A stretch of 64,000 bases of DNA from Dipteris shenzhenensis (Eukaryota > Polypodiophyta > Polypodiopsida > Gleicheniales), in NCBI GenBank assembly GCA_047967505.1, contig CM106538.1. One strand, 5' to 3'. Positions 55,447 through 64,000 of this stretch are shown here, piece by piece. A program made the position numbers and the translations under genes. Each line of letters starts with the position of its first letter. Position 1 is the stretch's first letter. Below the pieces are notes generated by a model that worked only from the letters and a program-made list of their open reading frames with translations, ran no database searches and had not been told where the DNA came from.

Positions 55447-56149
55447 CATGGGAGAGAGGGAGCAAGTGGGCAGATGACTTACAGCCAGGAGGAAGCCAAT
55501 TCAGCCAATTCAAGAGAAAGAAAGAAAGAAAGAAAGTTTATTAAAGTCTTTGGAAGACCGATGGGTCTATGAGACTGTGAGAATCCTGATACAAACAAAC
55601 TGTGAGGGTGGAGCTACTAAACAAGCAACCACACCAATGCAGGATGCAAAAAGCTAGTGCTATGTACTACAAAGTCATGTCAAAGTGATCAACTACACAT
55701 CAGTATCGTCATCATCATCATCATCATCAGGTCATCAAGGTGGATGAGACAACGGAAGGATGAAGTTGGTGATAGAGTGATGTCGGCTGCCTGCGGGTGT
55801 GGCCCTGTGTCATCTCTTGGTCATAGCTTTGCACCTAACAAGGGCTACAGTGACCCCTATCGCTCGAGCCCCAACTCTGAACAGAGAGGGGATATCCCCA
55901 AGTGTAATCTGTGCATCAACCCTCTGTCTGAGCTGTCGTGTCGCTGGCTCTGGATCCTGATCATGTCAGGGCCTCGTAGTATGGGGGTCCACATGCTCTA
56001 GCTGAAAGAACTCCGTGGTTGAACAGCCTCATGGATGAAAGCCACCAAGCATCTTTGGTCTAGATGAAGCCAAGCCACCAAGCATCTCTGATCATGGAGA
56101 GAGGGCGTAAGTCGACAAATGACTTACAGCCAAGAGGAAGCCAATTCAG
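55447..56149. repeat. ~57-bp direct repeats flanking LINE B4
   Basis: CATGGGAGAGAGGGAGCAAG..ATGACTTACAGCCAGGAGG..CCAATTCAG (55447-55504) recurs at 56093-56149 with about nine differences. They bracket LINE B4 exactly, so they are either an unusually long target-site duplication or a pre-existing duplication. Confidence 0.8.
55513..56092 (-). mobile_element. LINE B4, 5'-truncated 3' end
   Basis: The sense tail is TTTAATAAACTTTC and (CTTT)5-6 (55513-55536 on plus as GAAA). Near the far end DQRCLVAFIHEAVQPRSSFS parallels DQRCLAAFLHEM of LINE B1. It also contains an (ATC)n run at ~55705-55730. All reading frames are broken. Confidence 0.75.
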
Positions 56150-56717
56150 TATGGGATTTTTTGTGAGGGAATGAGGCCATTTGGGGGGGCGGAGGGGGGA
56201 TGTTCTTGTTTAGGAGAGGAAGAGAAGTGAGTTGGAGGTATGGTCCAGCCACTTGTCGTACTGCTTGTTCAGTGCTTCATAGGCCCTTCAATCTTTGATT
56301 TCTGAAGAAATATTTTAAAATTGTGCCATCTAGTGCTCCTTTGGAATAAAATGTTCGCCTTCTAGAGTCCTTTGACATGAAAGCCACAATTTCCGAAAGC
56401 CCCAAATTGAATTACTCTATTTACTAAAAGTAATAATAGAGGAGTTTTAAGATCCAATTGAGCTCTGATGTATCCCCCAAGCTATAAGTAGTTCTAATGC
56501 TTCTTCATGTGCCCCAAGGAGAAGTCTATTAGTGTACAAACCTTGGCCAATTCATTTATTGGCCATTGGCTAAACTAGCAAGTTTGAGGATTGATACATT
56601 TTATAATGAGGCCTAACAATTCCTTTATTCATAATGTGATCTATATTAATTGAATTAAAGTCATCAAGTGTAATCAATCATTACATTAATTAACTTAAAT
56701 TTATTTTTCATTTGAAG

Positions 56718-56750
<33 letters not shown>

Positions 56751-57000
56751 GTTCTCAATTTTATAAGTTTGCTTGAGTTAAAGGCATTTTATTTATTGTT
56801 CAAATGAAAATTCTTGAGAATGTGTGTGTGTTGGTTCTCACCCAAAGTTTACCACATGGTTGGACGATGAGTCCCAACCTCACATAAACATATATATCTC
56901 ATTTAATAAGGAAAAAATGGATTAATTAAAACAAATCACCTAAAAAAGGATATCTTGTAGTCTCGTTCATGACAATAGTCCCTTGCTAATGAATTAGTTG
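56150..57000. other. Non-coding stretch
   Basis: No gene was recognised. It contains a (CT)n microsatellite at 56726-56750. Confidence 0.6.
56726..56750. repeat. (CT)n microsatellite
   Basis: Twelve uninterrupted CT units. Confidence 0.95.
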
Positions 57001-57370
57001 TCCTCAGCAGGAGTGCTTCGTGGTAACGGAAAAGGAGCTCAAGATTTCTCTGAAAAAACCTTTCTTCAACCCAAATGGCATGTGTAGCTTTGACTTCAGC
57101 AAGTATCACCTATACACTCAACCATAGCGAGTCTCTACTTGGTGCATCAAGATCTGTTCATGATCCAACTCTTCGTAGTGCCCTCAATTTCTAGAGGGTC
57201 TTCATGAACAGGATCGAGCAGTACTTGACCCTTGAATTTCTTTAGTAAGCTGACATGAAAAGCATTATGCATTTTCCAATGGTACGGAAGACAAAGCTGA
57301 ACATTTACCTCGTTGATCTTCTTAATTACCTGGAAACCCGTAGTACTGAAGCATTATCTTGAGATCTCAA
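57000..57370 (-). pseudogene. Ty3/gypsy integrase C-terminal fragment
   Basis: Minus strand, one frame: LRYYGFQVIKKINEVNVQL-like start then CLPYHWKMHNAFHVSLLKKF and EDPLEIEGTTKSW. This matches the GPY/F module and the H-N-V-F-H-V-S-L-L-K motif at the end of gypsy integrases. A degenerate chromodomain-like ILMHQVETRYG tail may follow. Confidence 0.8.
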
Positions 57371-57524
57371 TTTGACCACTTCTTTGAGGATGGAACAAAA
57401 TTGAGAACTTAAGGTGAGATCTCTCAAGGTTTTAGATTGGTAGTGGTGAAGAGAGATTCAAATCTGGGGTTATAGTCCGACGTGAAACTTTCTCGTCCTC
57501 TCATTTTTCCTACTCTTTTGAAAC

Positions 57525-58068
57525 CTTAGAGTTGCCTTCCAAAACCTATCAACATAGTCTTTCACACTCTCACCCATATCTTGTCAATATAGATCCATTT
57601 GAGAAGAATTTCTTGTTTGAAATGACAAGAAAGAAACTGCAAGTGAAGGGCTTTCACATAAGATGTCCAGGTTCTAGGGTGTTTCACACTCTCGCCCATA
57701 CATCACCAGAATAGATCCCCTTTTGGAAAGAATTTCTTGTTTAAAATGACAAGGAAGAAACTACAAGCAAAGGGCTTTTACAAAAGATGTCCAGGCTCTA
57801 GGGTGCTCTTAAAAAGATTCTCAAATTGATAGACAAAAGTAAGCAAAGCATCTTGAGACCCATCATCCAAAATAAACTTTATATTCCTTTGTATATTATC
57901 TAGACCCTTTGTTTCATGATGCGACACATCAGATGAGAATGGAGGACTATATGAATGGTGATGTCTTTTCCTCCACCACTGCACATGTTGCAAGGGGACA
58001 TGCCAAACGAGGATGTTGACACCTTCTTGGACTGCACATGCCTTGATGCTAGAATCTAGATCGGCCAT
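57525..58068 (-). pseudogene. Ty3/gypsy gag fragment with 122-bp tandem duplication
   Basis: DGSQDALLTFVYQFENLFKS then, twice in succession, a block reading W-T-S-F-V-K-A-L..QFLPCHFKQEIL, ending with MGESVKDYVDRFWKA. This is the retrotransposon gag core. The two copies (about 57557-57680 and 57681-57805) share most bases but differ at many positions. With the integrase tail at 57.0-57.4 kb directly downstream, most of pol is deleted. Confidence 0.65.
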
Positions 58069-58638
58069 GTCCTTCCGCGCTCCTATCTCCTAGGCATCAT
58101 TTTAAAGATTCGTTCTCCTCCCAAAGCTGGTCATTGTGGATCTAACTGACGCAGGTCTTTGGAATACTTTGATGATGATTTAGTCGGAAGAGGAGATGCT
58201 AGTAAGGACCCCATGATGTAGAGTAGATGAAACTTAGAGTGAAGGACTTTCAGAAGGAAATGACTAAAAATCTTGGGGGACAGCCCAAGTGACATATGCA
58301 TCCACTAATAGGACTAAACTAACTAATCTAGACTGGTATGAACTGATGAAAATCCTTCTTTAACGAAAACCTATCATAGACACGAAGTGACGGTCACTAT
58401 GCAATCGTAACTTTTCCTAGGACAAGTAGAGACAAAGGTATTCATGAATTCAATGCAAGGCGGAATAAACCGGGCACCATAGAATCAATAGGAGACATCT
58501 ATGCGGTTGACTAAACATAGTTCACATAGGGCATTAAGACAACAATTAGTTATCAATCGCATGATTCCAATAGACTACATTAGCTACAAACTCGACAATA
58601 CCAGTCTCTCCATCATATTTCAGCTCTGGGACTCCGAA
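58069..58638. other. Non-coding stretch between two gypsy remnants
   Basis: No coding content or repeat was recognised. Confidence 0.5.
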
Positions 58639-59135
58639 TGTAACCGGCCTCTAATCACTCAGAGGGTAGTGGAACTAAACCTTTAATCACTTTAGCACTT
58701 ATTTACAGCTCACAAAGCATATATCACAACCATTAACCATTGCATGATCACCATTTGGCATTTACCCATTTGTTCACAAACAAAACCATTGAAAAAGGGA
58801 TGGAGGCTAGAATGCCTCTGCTCAACAGACATAGACAAGTGCACCCGATTGGCCCCAAACACCGTGGCGCCCCTTTCGGTATTTCTTTATATTTCACAGT
58901 GAAATGATTACAAGTTGCATCTGGGAGACCTTCCCTGCAACTGAGCACGCAGCCCCAATTCACTAAGCCTTCGCAAGGCTTTCAAGCATAGAACACCATC
59001 ACATAAGTGCACTTAACCCATAGGCTCAAAACAACCCAAAGGCATTCTCTTTTCCGAGTGCAATTCCATTGGCTGTCCAGATGCAATCACACTGCACCCC
59101 AGCTGCACTCTCTTTGAGTGGTTTCCAGATGGGGT
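58639..59135 (-). repeat. Gypsy 3' LTR (truncated at its 5' side)
   Basis: In plus orientation TGTAACCGGCCTCTAATCA.. to GTGGTTTCCAGATG, ~95% identical to 62879-63366. Beyond GATG the two copies diverge completely: here the sequence runs into pol (RNase H tail), there into further LTR or flank. Confidence 0.85.
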
Positions 59136-59159
59136 TTTTTGGAGACTGCTTCAGGCTGT

Positions 59160-60573
59160 GGTTTCCTGGAAAGTGCATCAGCCACAACATTTTTGTTACC
59201 CGGCACATGTACAATTTGAAAATGAAACATTGAGAGGAAGTTAGCCCATCTCATGTGCTTTTCATATAATTTTCTCTACGTGAGAAAATATCTAAGTGAC
59301 TGATGATCTGTCTGCACATAAAAATCAGCTCCAAGAAGGTAATGTTTCCATGTGGTCAAAGCATGTATCACTGCTAACATTTCCTTCTCGTATGTCTGTA
59401 AGTACAATTCAGCATCTTTGAGAACTCTACTCTCATATACAACCACTCTGCCATCCTGCATCAAAGTGCCTCCTATGCTGTTTCCACATACATCACAAGT
59501 TACAGCAAAGGGTTTTGCAAGATCTGGCAAGATAATAATGGGTTTAGAACACAACTTTTGCTTCAGCTCTTCAAAAGCTGCATTTTCCTTTGGTCCCCAC
59601 CGAAACAGTACAGCTTTCTTTTGTAAAGCATGCAAGGGAAAAGCAATTTCTGCAAAGTACTTTATAAACCTCCGATAGTATGAACACAACCCAAGAAAGC
59701 TTCTGACTTCATGCAGATTTTTCAAAATTGGCCAACTCCTTATGGCCTCAACTTTTGCAGGATCCATCTTGACTCCATCCTTTGACACTATATGACCGAG
59801 AAAATGAATCTCATGCATAAAGAACTCACTTTTCTTGGTGTTTATTAATAGCTTGTGTCTTTTCAACTCTTGAAACACAATAGTGAGATGTTTCCTATGC
59901 TCCTGCTCATTTTTAGAGAACACAATGATGTCATCGAAGAAAGTGCCCACAAACTTTCTGTGCGCTCTAAAAATTCTGTCCATCATTCTATTGAAAGTGG
60001 CAGGTGCATTAGTCAAACCAAAAGGCATCACAAGCAACTCATATGAGCCAAATGAAGTGCGGAAGGCAGTCTTGTAGACATCTTCAGGCCGTATCCTTAT
60101 CTGATGGTATCCACTTTTAAGGTCAATACGACTGAACATTGAGGAACCTTCCAACCGATCCCATATATCATCAATGCGTGGAATTGTAAAACGGTTCTTA
60201 ATTATGACTTTATTCAAAGCCCTATAATCAATACACATTCTCCAACTGCCATCCTTCTTTTGCACAAGCAACACAGGGGAACAGTAAGGAGAATTACTGG
60301 CTGTATTAATTCCTTTTCCAAGAGTTCCTTCACTTGTGACATTATCTCTTCTTGTTGTGCCTTACTAACACGATAGGGAGGTATATTAGGCGGTGAGCTT
60401 CCTGGAATTATATCAATTTTATGATCCTCGGGCCTCTTGGGAGGTAATTCTTGAGGAAGTGCATCTGAGAAACAATCCTGAAAATCTGAAATAAAAGCAG
60501 CCCTTTCTCTATCTAAAGCAAAAAGAGTAGAGCCTTCCTGAACTGGTTGGCTGTCCTCTTTGACAAAAATCAA
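59160..60573 (-). pseudogene. Gypsy reverse transcriptase - RNase H
   Basis: 60573-60300 holds the linker IDIIPGSSPPNIPPYRVSKA and ELLEKELIQP. A 1-nt deletion near 60306 shifts into 60274-59276: LLVQKKDGSWRMCIDYRALN, FSRIDLKSGYHQIRIRPED, LLVMPFGLTNAPATFNRMMD and TFFDDIIVFS (active-site YVDD read as FFDD). RNase H follows with TCDVCGNSIGG, YEKEMLAVIHAL and QTDHQSLRYFLT, a stop at 59276, then RKLYEKHMRWANFLSMFHFQ and VADALSRKP. The two catalytic Asp are kept; integrase is absent. Confidence 0.9.
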
Positions 60574-60656
60574 GTACGTTGAAATATGACGCTTTTATTA
60601 CATTGGAAATACAAGAAGCTGAAACTACACGGATGGACTCCCCTTTCAACTTTACA

Positions 60657-60977
60657 TCAAGTACATGATTTTTGTCTCTGAGTTATAGAAATCTTCTTGT
60701 TTCTCATCTGCACATCAGCCCCCACCCTATACATCCAAGGCATCCCAAGCAAAGCATCACACTCTGGCAAAGGCATAATGTAGAAGTCCTCTGCATCCTG
60801 ATATCCCTGGATATGCATCCTCAACTTGCCAATGATAGGAGTGACAGGTGTGTTGAGTTCAGGGTTGGCCATATCACACATGCCGGATGGCCCCATTTCC
60901 TCAGGCTTGATGCCAAGCCTTCCTGCCATATCAGGAGTTATGAAATTTGCCTTTGCCCCAGAATCAAAGAAAAACAA
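60657..60977 (-). pseudogene. Gypsy aspartic protease
   Basis: LFFFDSGAKANFITPDMAGR carries the D-S-G active-site triad, and CDALLGMPWMYRVGADV is the conserved C-terminal LLG(M/L)-W block. It is in frame with gag but separated by the stop at 60999. The frame is lost near 60660. Confidence 0.85.
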
Positions 60978-60998
60978 ACAATTCTGATTTCTGATTTT

Positions 60999-62765
60999 TC
61001 ACCATGCTCTGCACATCTCAGTCTTTTTCATTTCTTCTTCATCATGTGCATGTGGCAAACTCCCAATCACATCTGGAAGAAGTCCTGCGGAAGGTTTAGG
61101 CTTTTTGCCCTTCCGATCAGCCTGTTTATCACCATTCTTATCATCATCTGACCTGTCTCTTTTCTTGAATGGGCAATCATAAGAGCGGTGTCCCTCTCCT
61201 TTGCATATAAAACATTTGTTTTGCTCCATGAGTGACTTTTTCTCTTCATCAGATAACTTGGTACGAGGCTGTTTATTAGGCTGTCCACGCCTTTCACCAG
61301 CTTTGAATTGGGCTTTTCCTCCCTTTTGAAACGGTCGTTTGCCATAATTTTTATTTTCAGATTTGATGTCCTTATCCTGGTGTTTGGCAGCCCGTTTGTT
61401 CTCTTCTTTCTTGCTGTCCATAAAGCCCAAATTCTTCTCCTGCATCCATGCATATGCTGTCCTTGCATTCTCAATTAATTGAGTCATAGAACCCACCTTG
61501 GTTTTGATGCAATAATCACGTAGCTCACTAGGCAATCCACAACAGTATCTCTCTATTTGCTCTTTCAAAGAAACATGCCTGTAAGAGCTCAATGGCAGCA
61601 AAACATCCCAAAACCTCTTGGTGTAATCATCAAGATTCTTGCAAAGTTTGTATGACAAGTCATGCCAGTGTGAAAGTACTTCAACTTCAAAAGTTGGAGT
61701 AAGCCAAGTAGAAGAGAACACTTGCTTAAATTCCAGCCAAGTAGCAGGTGCATCTCCATGAAGCATAAGGTTGGTGTACCACTTAAGTGCATTGCCTTTC
61801 AAAAATGTGGCGACCTTCCTCATCTTGGATGCTTCTGTAAACAAACCCCCAAGAAATGCAGCATCAAACTGTTGAAGGAATGTGAGGGCTTTGTACCTGT
61901 CCTGTACTCCATTATATGTATCAAACTTGACATGAGAACCACCATCCTTAAATTCTTTATATACATTTGATATTGGCTGTCCCATAGATGGCTGTATATT
62001 TGCAGCATTCCCTTAACTAGGGAGAGCCATGCTTGGCTGAACATTAGGCATGGGAGCATATGCTGTGGCTTGCATGCCTAGCTGCATTCCCACATTGTCA
62101 TACATGGCTTGCTTTCTATGCCCAATTGGCGGTGAAATCAACATAGCATCAAAGATAGAATCTGTACCAAAATATTCAGGTTGCTGCCTCAAATATGGCT
62201 GAGGTAGTTGAGCCACATTTATGGACTACACATTATGATTTTGAGGAGTAGAAGTACCCAAACCAAGGCCTTGTGCTGGCTGCTCATACTGTTGCACTGG
62301 CTGTACTTTTTGTACCTCTTTCTCAAGTGCTCTTTTGGGTGATTCCTCTCTTTTGGAAGTCACTTTCTGAGTCATTTTTGATGGCTGTCCCTCATGGGAA
62401 ACTGATGCATGAGTGTGCGGTCCGCCATGAGAAGCTGATGCATGTGTGTATTCACTCTTTCCGTGCTTGTTCTTTGTTGATTTCTTCTTCTTCTTGGCAT
62501 TTGTTTGCACAATCTGAGCCAAATTTTGAGCCAGCTGAGTCAAAGCAGTCACTGCACTTGCAAGCTGTGCATTCAACATAGTAGCATCATCTGACTCACT
62601 GCTAGAACTAGTATCACCGTTGAGCTCAGTTGTAGCTTCATGTGTGGCTTGCTCAAAAGGCATTTGTTGTGCTCCCTGCAGCTGTACACTAGCTGGATCA
62701 TTAAGGCTTTCTTGCCTTCTCCTTTGAGGAGTTGTGGAGCTCTCTTGCTCATGGGTACTCACCAT
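60999..62765 (-). pseudogene. Gypsy gag (two internal stops)
   Basis: A single frame from MVSTHEQESSTTPQRRRQES to the stop at 60999, broken by stops near 62226 and 62013. The low-complexity N-terminus includes KKKKKSTKNKHGKSE. From 61985 the retrotransposon gag core follows: FLKGNALKWYTNLMLHGDAP, TWLEFKQVFSSTW and YTKRFWDVLLPL. The zinc knuckle is CFICKGEGHRSYDC. The last 329 codons are uninterrupted. Confidence 0.85.
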
Positions 62766-62858
62766 GTTTATGGTTGTAGTATTCAGCTGTCAAAAAGTGC
62801 AGCAAAGATATCCTTCCACCAAACTACCGAGGCCCACCTCTTGAGAAAGAGTGTGTGG

Positions 62859-62878
62859 TATCCCGGCAATGGAACCAA
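62859..62878 (-). other. Candidate primer binding site of gypsy element
   Basis: Minus strand TTGGTTCCATTGCCGGGATA lies against the LTR edge. It begins TTGG as expected for a site complementary to a tRNA 3' CCA end; I could not assign the tRNA. Confidence 0.5.
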
Positions 62879-64000
62879 TGTAACCGGCCTCTAATCATCA
62901 GAGGGCAGTGGAACTAAACCTTTAATCACTTCAGCACTTATTTACAGCTCACAAAGCATATATCACAACCATTAACCATTGCATGATCACCATTTGGCAT
63001 TTACCCATTTGTTCACAAACAAAATCACTAAAAAAGGGATGGAGGCTAGAATGCCCCTGCTCAACAGTCATAGACAAGTGCACCCGATTGGCCCCAAACA
63101 CCGTGGCGCCCCTTTCGGTATTTCTTTATATTTCACAGTGAAATGATTACAAGTTGCATCTAGGAGACCTTCCCTGCAACTGAGCACGCAACCCCAATTC
63201 ACTAAGCCTTCACAAGGCTTTCAAGCATAGAACACCATCACATAAGTGCACTTAACCCATAGGCTCAACCCAAAGGCATTCTCTTTTCCGAGTGCAATTC
63301 CATTGGCTGTCCAGATGCAATCACACTGCACCCCAGCTGCACTCTCTTTGAGTGGTTTCCAGATGAGATTCACAAAGCTTTTCAAAGCTCCAAAATAAAA
63401 TCAGCAAAGTACCCAACCAAAGAATGCCTCATGTAGCACTACCTGGGCACCTGTGAGCCAAGAAAGAGGCGGCACACGAGGCCAACCAATAGCTTATGGC
63501 AAAAAGAAATTGCAGCAACAAAATCACAACTCACCAAGCCCTGAAAACTCGAACCAAGTCCTCAATCGCCAAGAGGACATAGTAGCCAATGCCCAATTGC
63601 ATTCTCAACCAAAGAGGAGTGCAAAGGCATGAAGAAAGAGCATTTACAAGAGCCGACCAGCATGAATTCCACTGAAAAATGCGAAAAGAAGCACTTCTGT
63701 CGCGAAGAAATGGGAGTTCTTGGGCTCAAAAGAAGCGTGCTTGAGAGAGGAATGCATTGAGAAGGTTTTGGAGAAGTTTCATCGCCGGAAAGTCCTCCAA
63801 AACTGAGAAAAACCAGTCAACCAGCGCGTCAGACCACTCGAAATTCAACAGAAAGCTGTAGCTTTGCAAGAGGAGAGGCCCAAGAGGCAGTAGAAGAAAA
63901 AAGGTCCAGAAAAAGCCACTTTTGCAAATTCGACCAGCAAAAGAAGTGCTCAGCTCTGCCCGTTCTATCAAACGCACGGAGGGAAAAGCATATCACTACG
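62879..64000 (-). repeat. Gypsy 5' LTR, extends to or past window end
   Basis: 62879-63366 aligns with 58639-59135. The continuation 63367-64000 has no partner in the window and may be the rest of a >1-kb LTR, because no TG/CA boundary with a matching duplication is found at 63366. The minus-strand frame 63977-63726 is not recognised as a protein. Confidence 0.65.

Larger units (their letters stand above)
58639..64000 (-). mobile_element. Ty3/gypsy LTR retrotransposon, integrase-deleted, cut by window end
   Basis: Minus-sense order: 5' LTR (from beyond 64000 or 63.4 kb down to 62879), primer site TTGGTTCCATTGCCGGGA, gag (62765-60999), protease (60977-60657), RT and RNase H (60573-59160), then directly LTR sequence 59135-58639. 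Gag through protease share one frame, interrupted by three stops; pol has frameshifts. No integrase is present. The downstream LTR copy starts within LTR sequence, so it is shortened. No target-site duplication could be tested because the right end is not defined. Confidence 0.85.

Noticed and set aside
58639-63366. Treating 58639-59135 and 62879-63366 as complete, equal LTRs
   Set aside because: No matching target duplication at 58634-58638 and 63367-63371, and the left copy joins pol without a polypurine tract, so at least one end is a deletion junction.

Overview
The window looks like an intergenic-plus-intronic slice of a large, transposon-rich land-plant nuclear genome. The one host gene I can support is ALDH12A1, mitochondrial delta-1-pyrroline-5-carboxylate dehydrogenase (P5CDH, proline catabolism), on the minus strand. 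I reconstructed 13 coding exons spread over about 35.7 kb (50122 down to 14407) with GT..AG borders and an unbroken frame of 1395 nt (464 residues plus stop). Recalled against Arabidopsis P5CDH, these correspond to everything after roughly residue 91. The exon(s) for the mitochondrial presequence and N-terminus were not found and probably lie beyond position 64000. Very long introns filled with retroelements suggest a fern, lycophyte or gymnosperm rather than a compact angiosperm; I lean towards a fern, with low confidence.

Layout. 1-14 kb is downstream of the gene and holds decayed Ty1/copia pieces: an LTR with a tRNA-iMet type primer binding site (2209-2449), a gag start (3906), reverse transcriptase (RT) pieces on both strands (5.36-6.52 kb), and a second LTR relative carrying CCCTAA repeats (9.8 kb). 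13.65-14.5 kb is an imperfect duplication of the terminal P5CDH exon and its flank. Within the gene, the intron at 14.9-18.4 kb carries a 5'-truncated LINE (family A). The intron at 18.9-25.6 kb carries a long family-A LINE with part of ORF1 inverted. The intron at 26.1-34.2 kb carries a long family-B LINE whose upstream side is a G/C-skewed minisatellite. The intron at 34.3-39.1 kb carries a ~0.9 kb unit with ~120 bp inverted arms. The intron at 43.0-50.05 kb carries an almost intact gag-only copia element (43680-46957) with ~98% identical LTRs and a perfect 5-bp target-site duplication.

Upstream of exon a (50.1-64 kb) are a copia remnant interrupted by a family-B LINE (51.6-54.5 kb), a family-B LINE 3' end between ~57-bp direct repeats (55.4-56.15 kb), a gypsy gag/integrase remnant (57.0-58.1 kb), and a larger Ty3/gypsy element (58.6-64 kb, running off the window) that lost integrase through a deletion joining its RNase H region to LTR sequence.

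No tRNA, rRNA, CRISPR or bacterial-type features were seen. Apart from P5CDH, the long open frames are transposon proteins or chance frames in skewed sequence. Family assignments come from motif reading only; no database search was possible.
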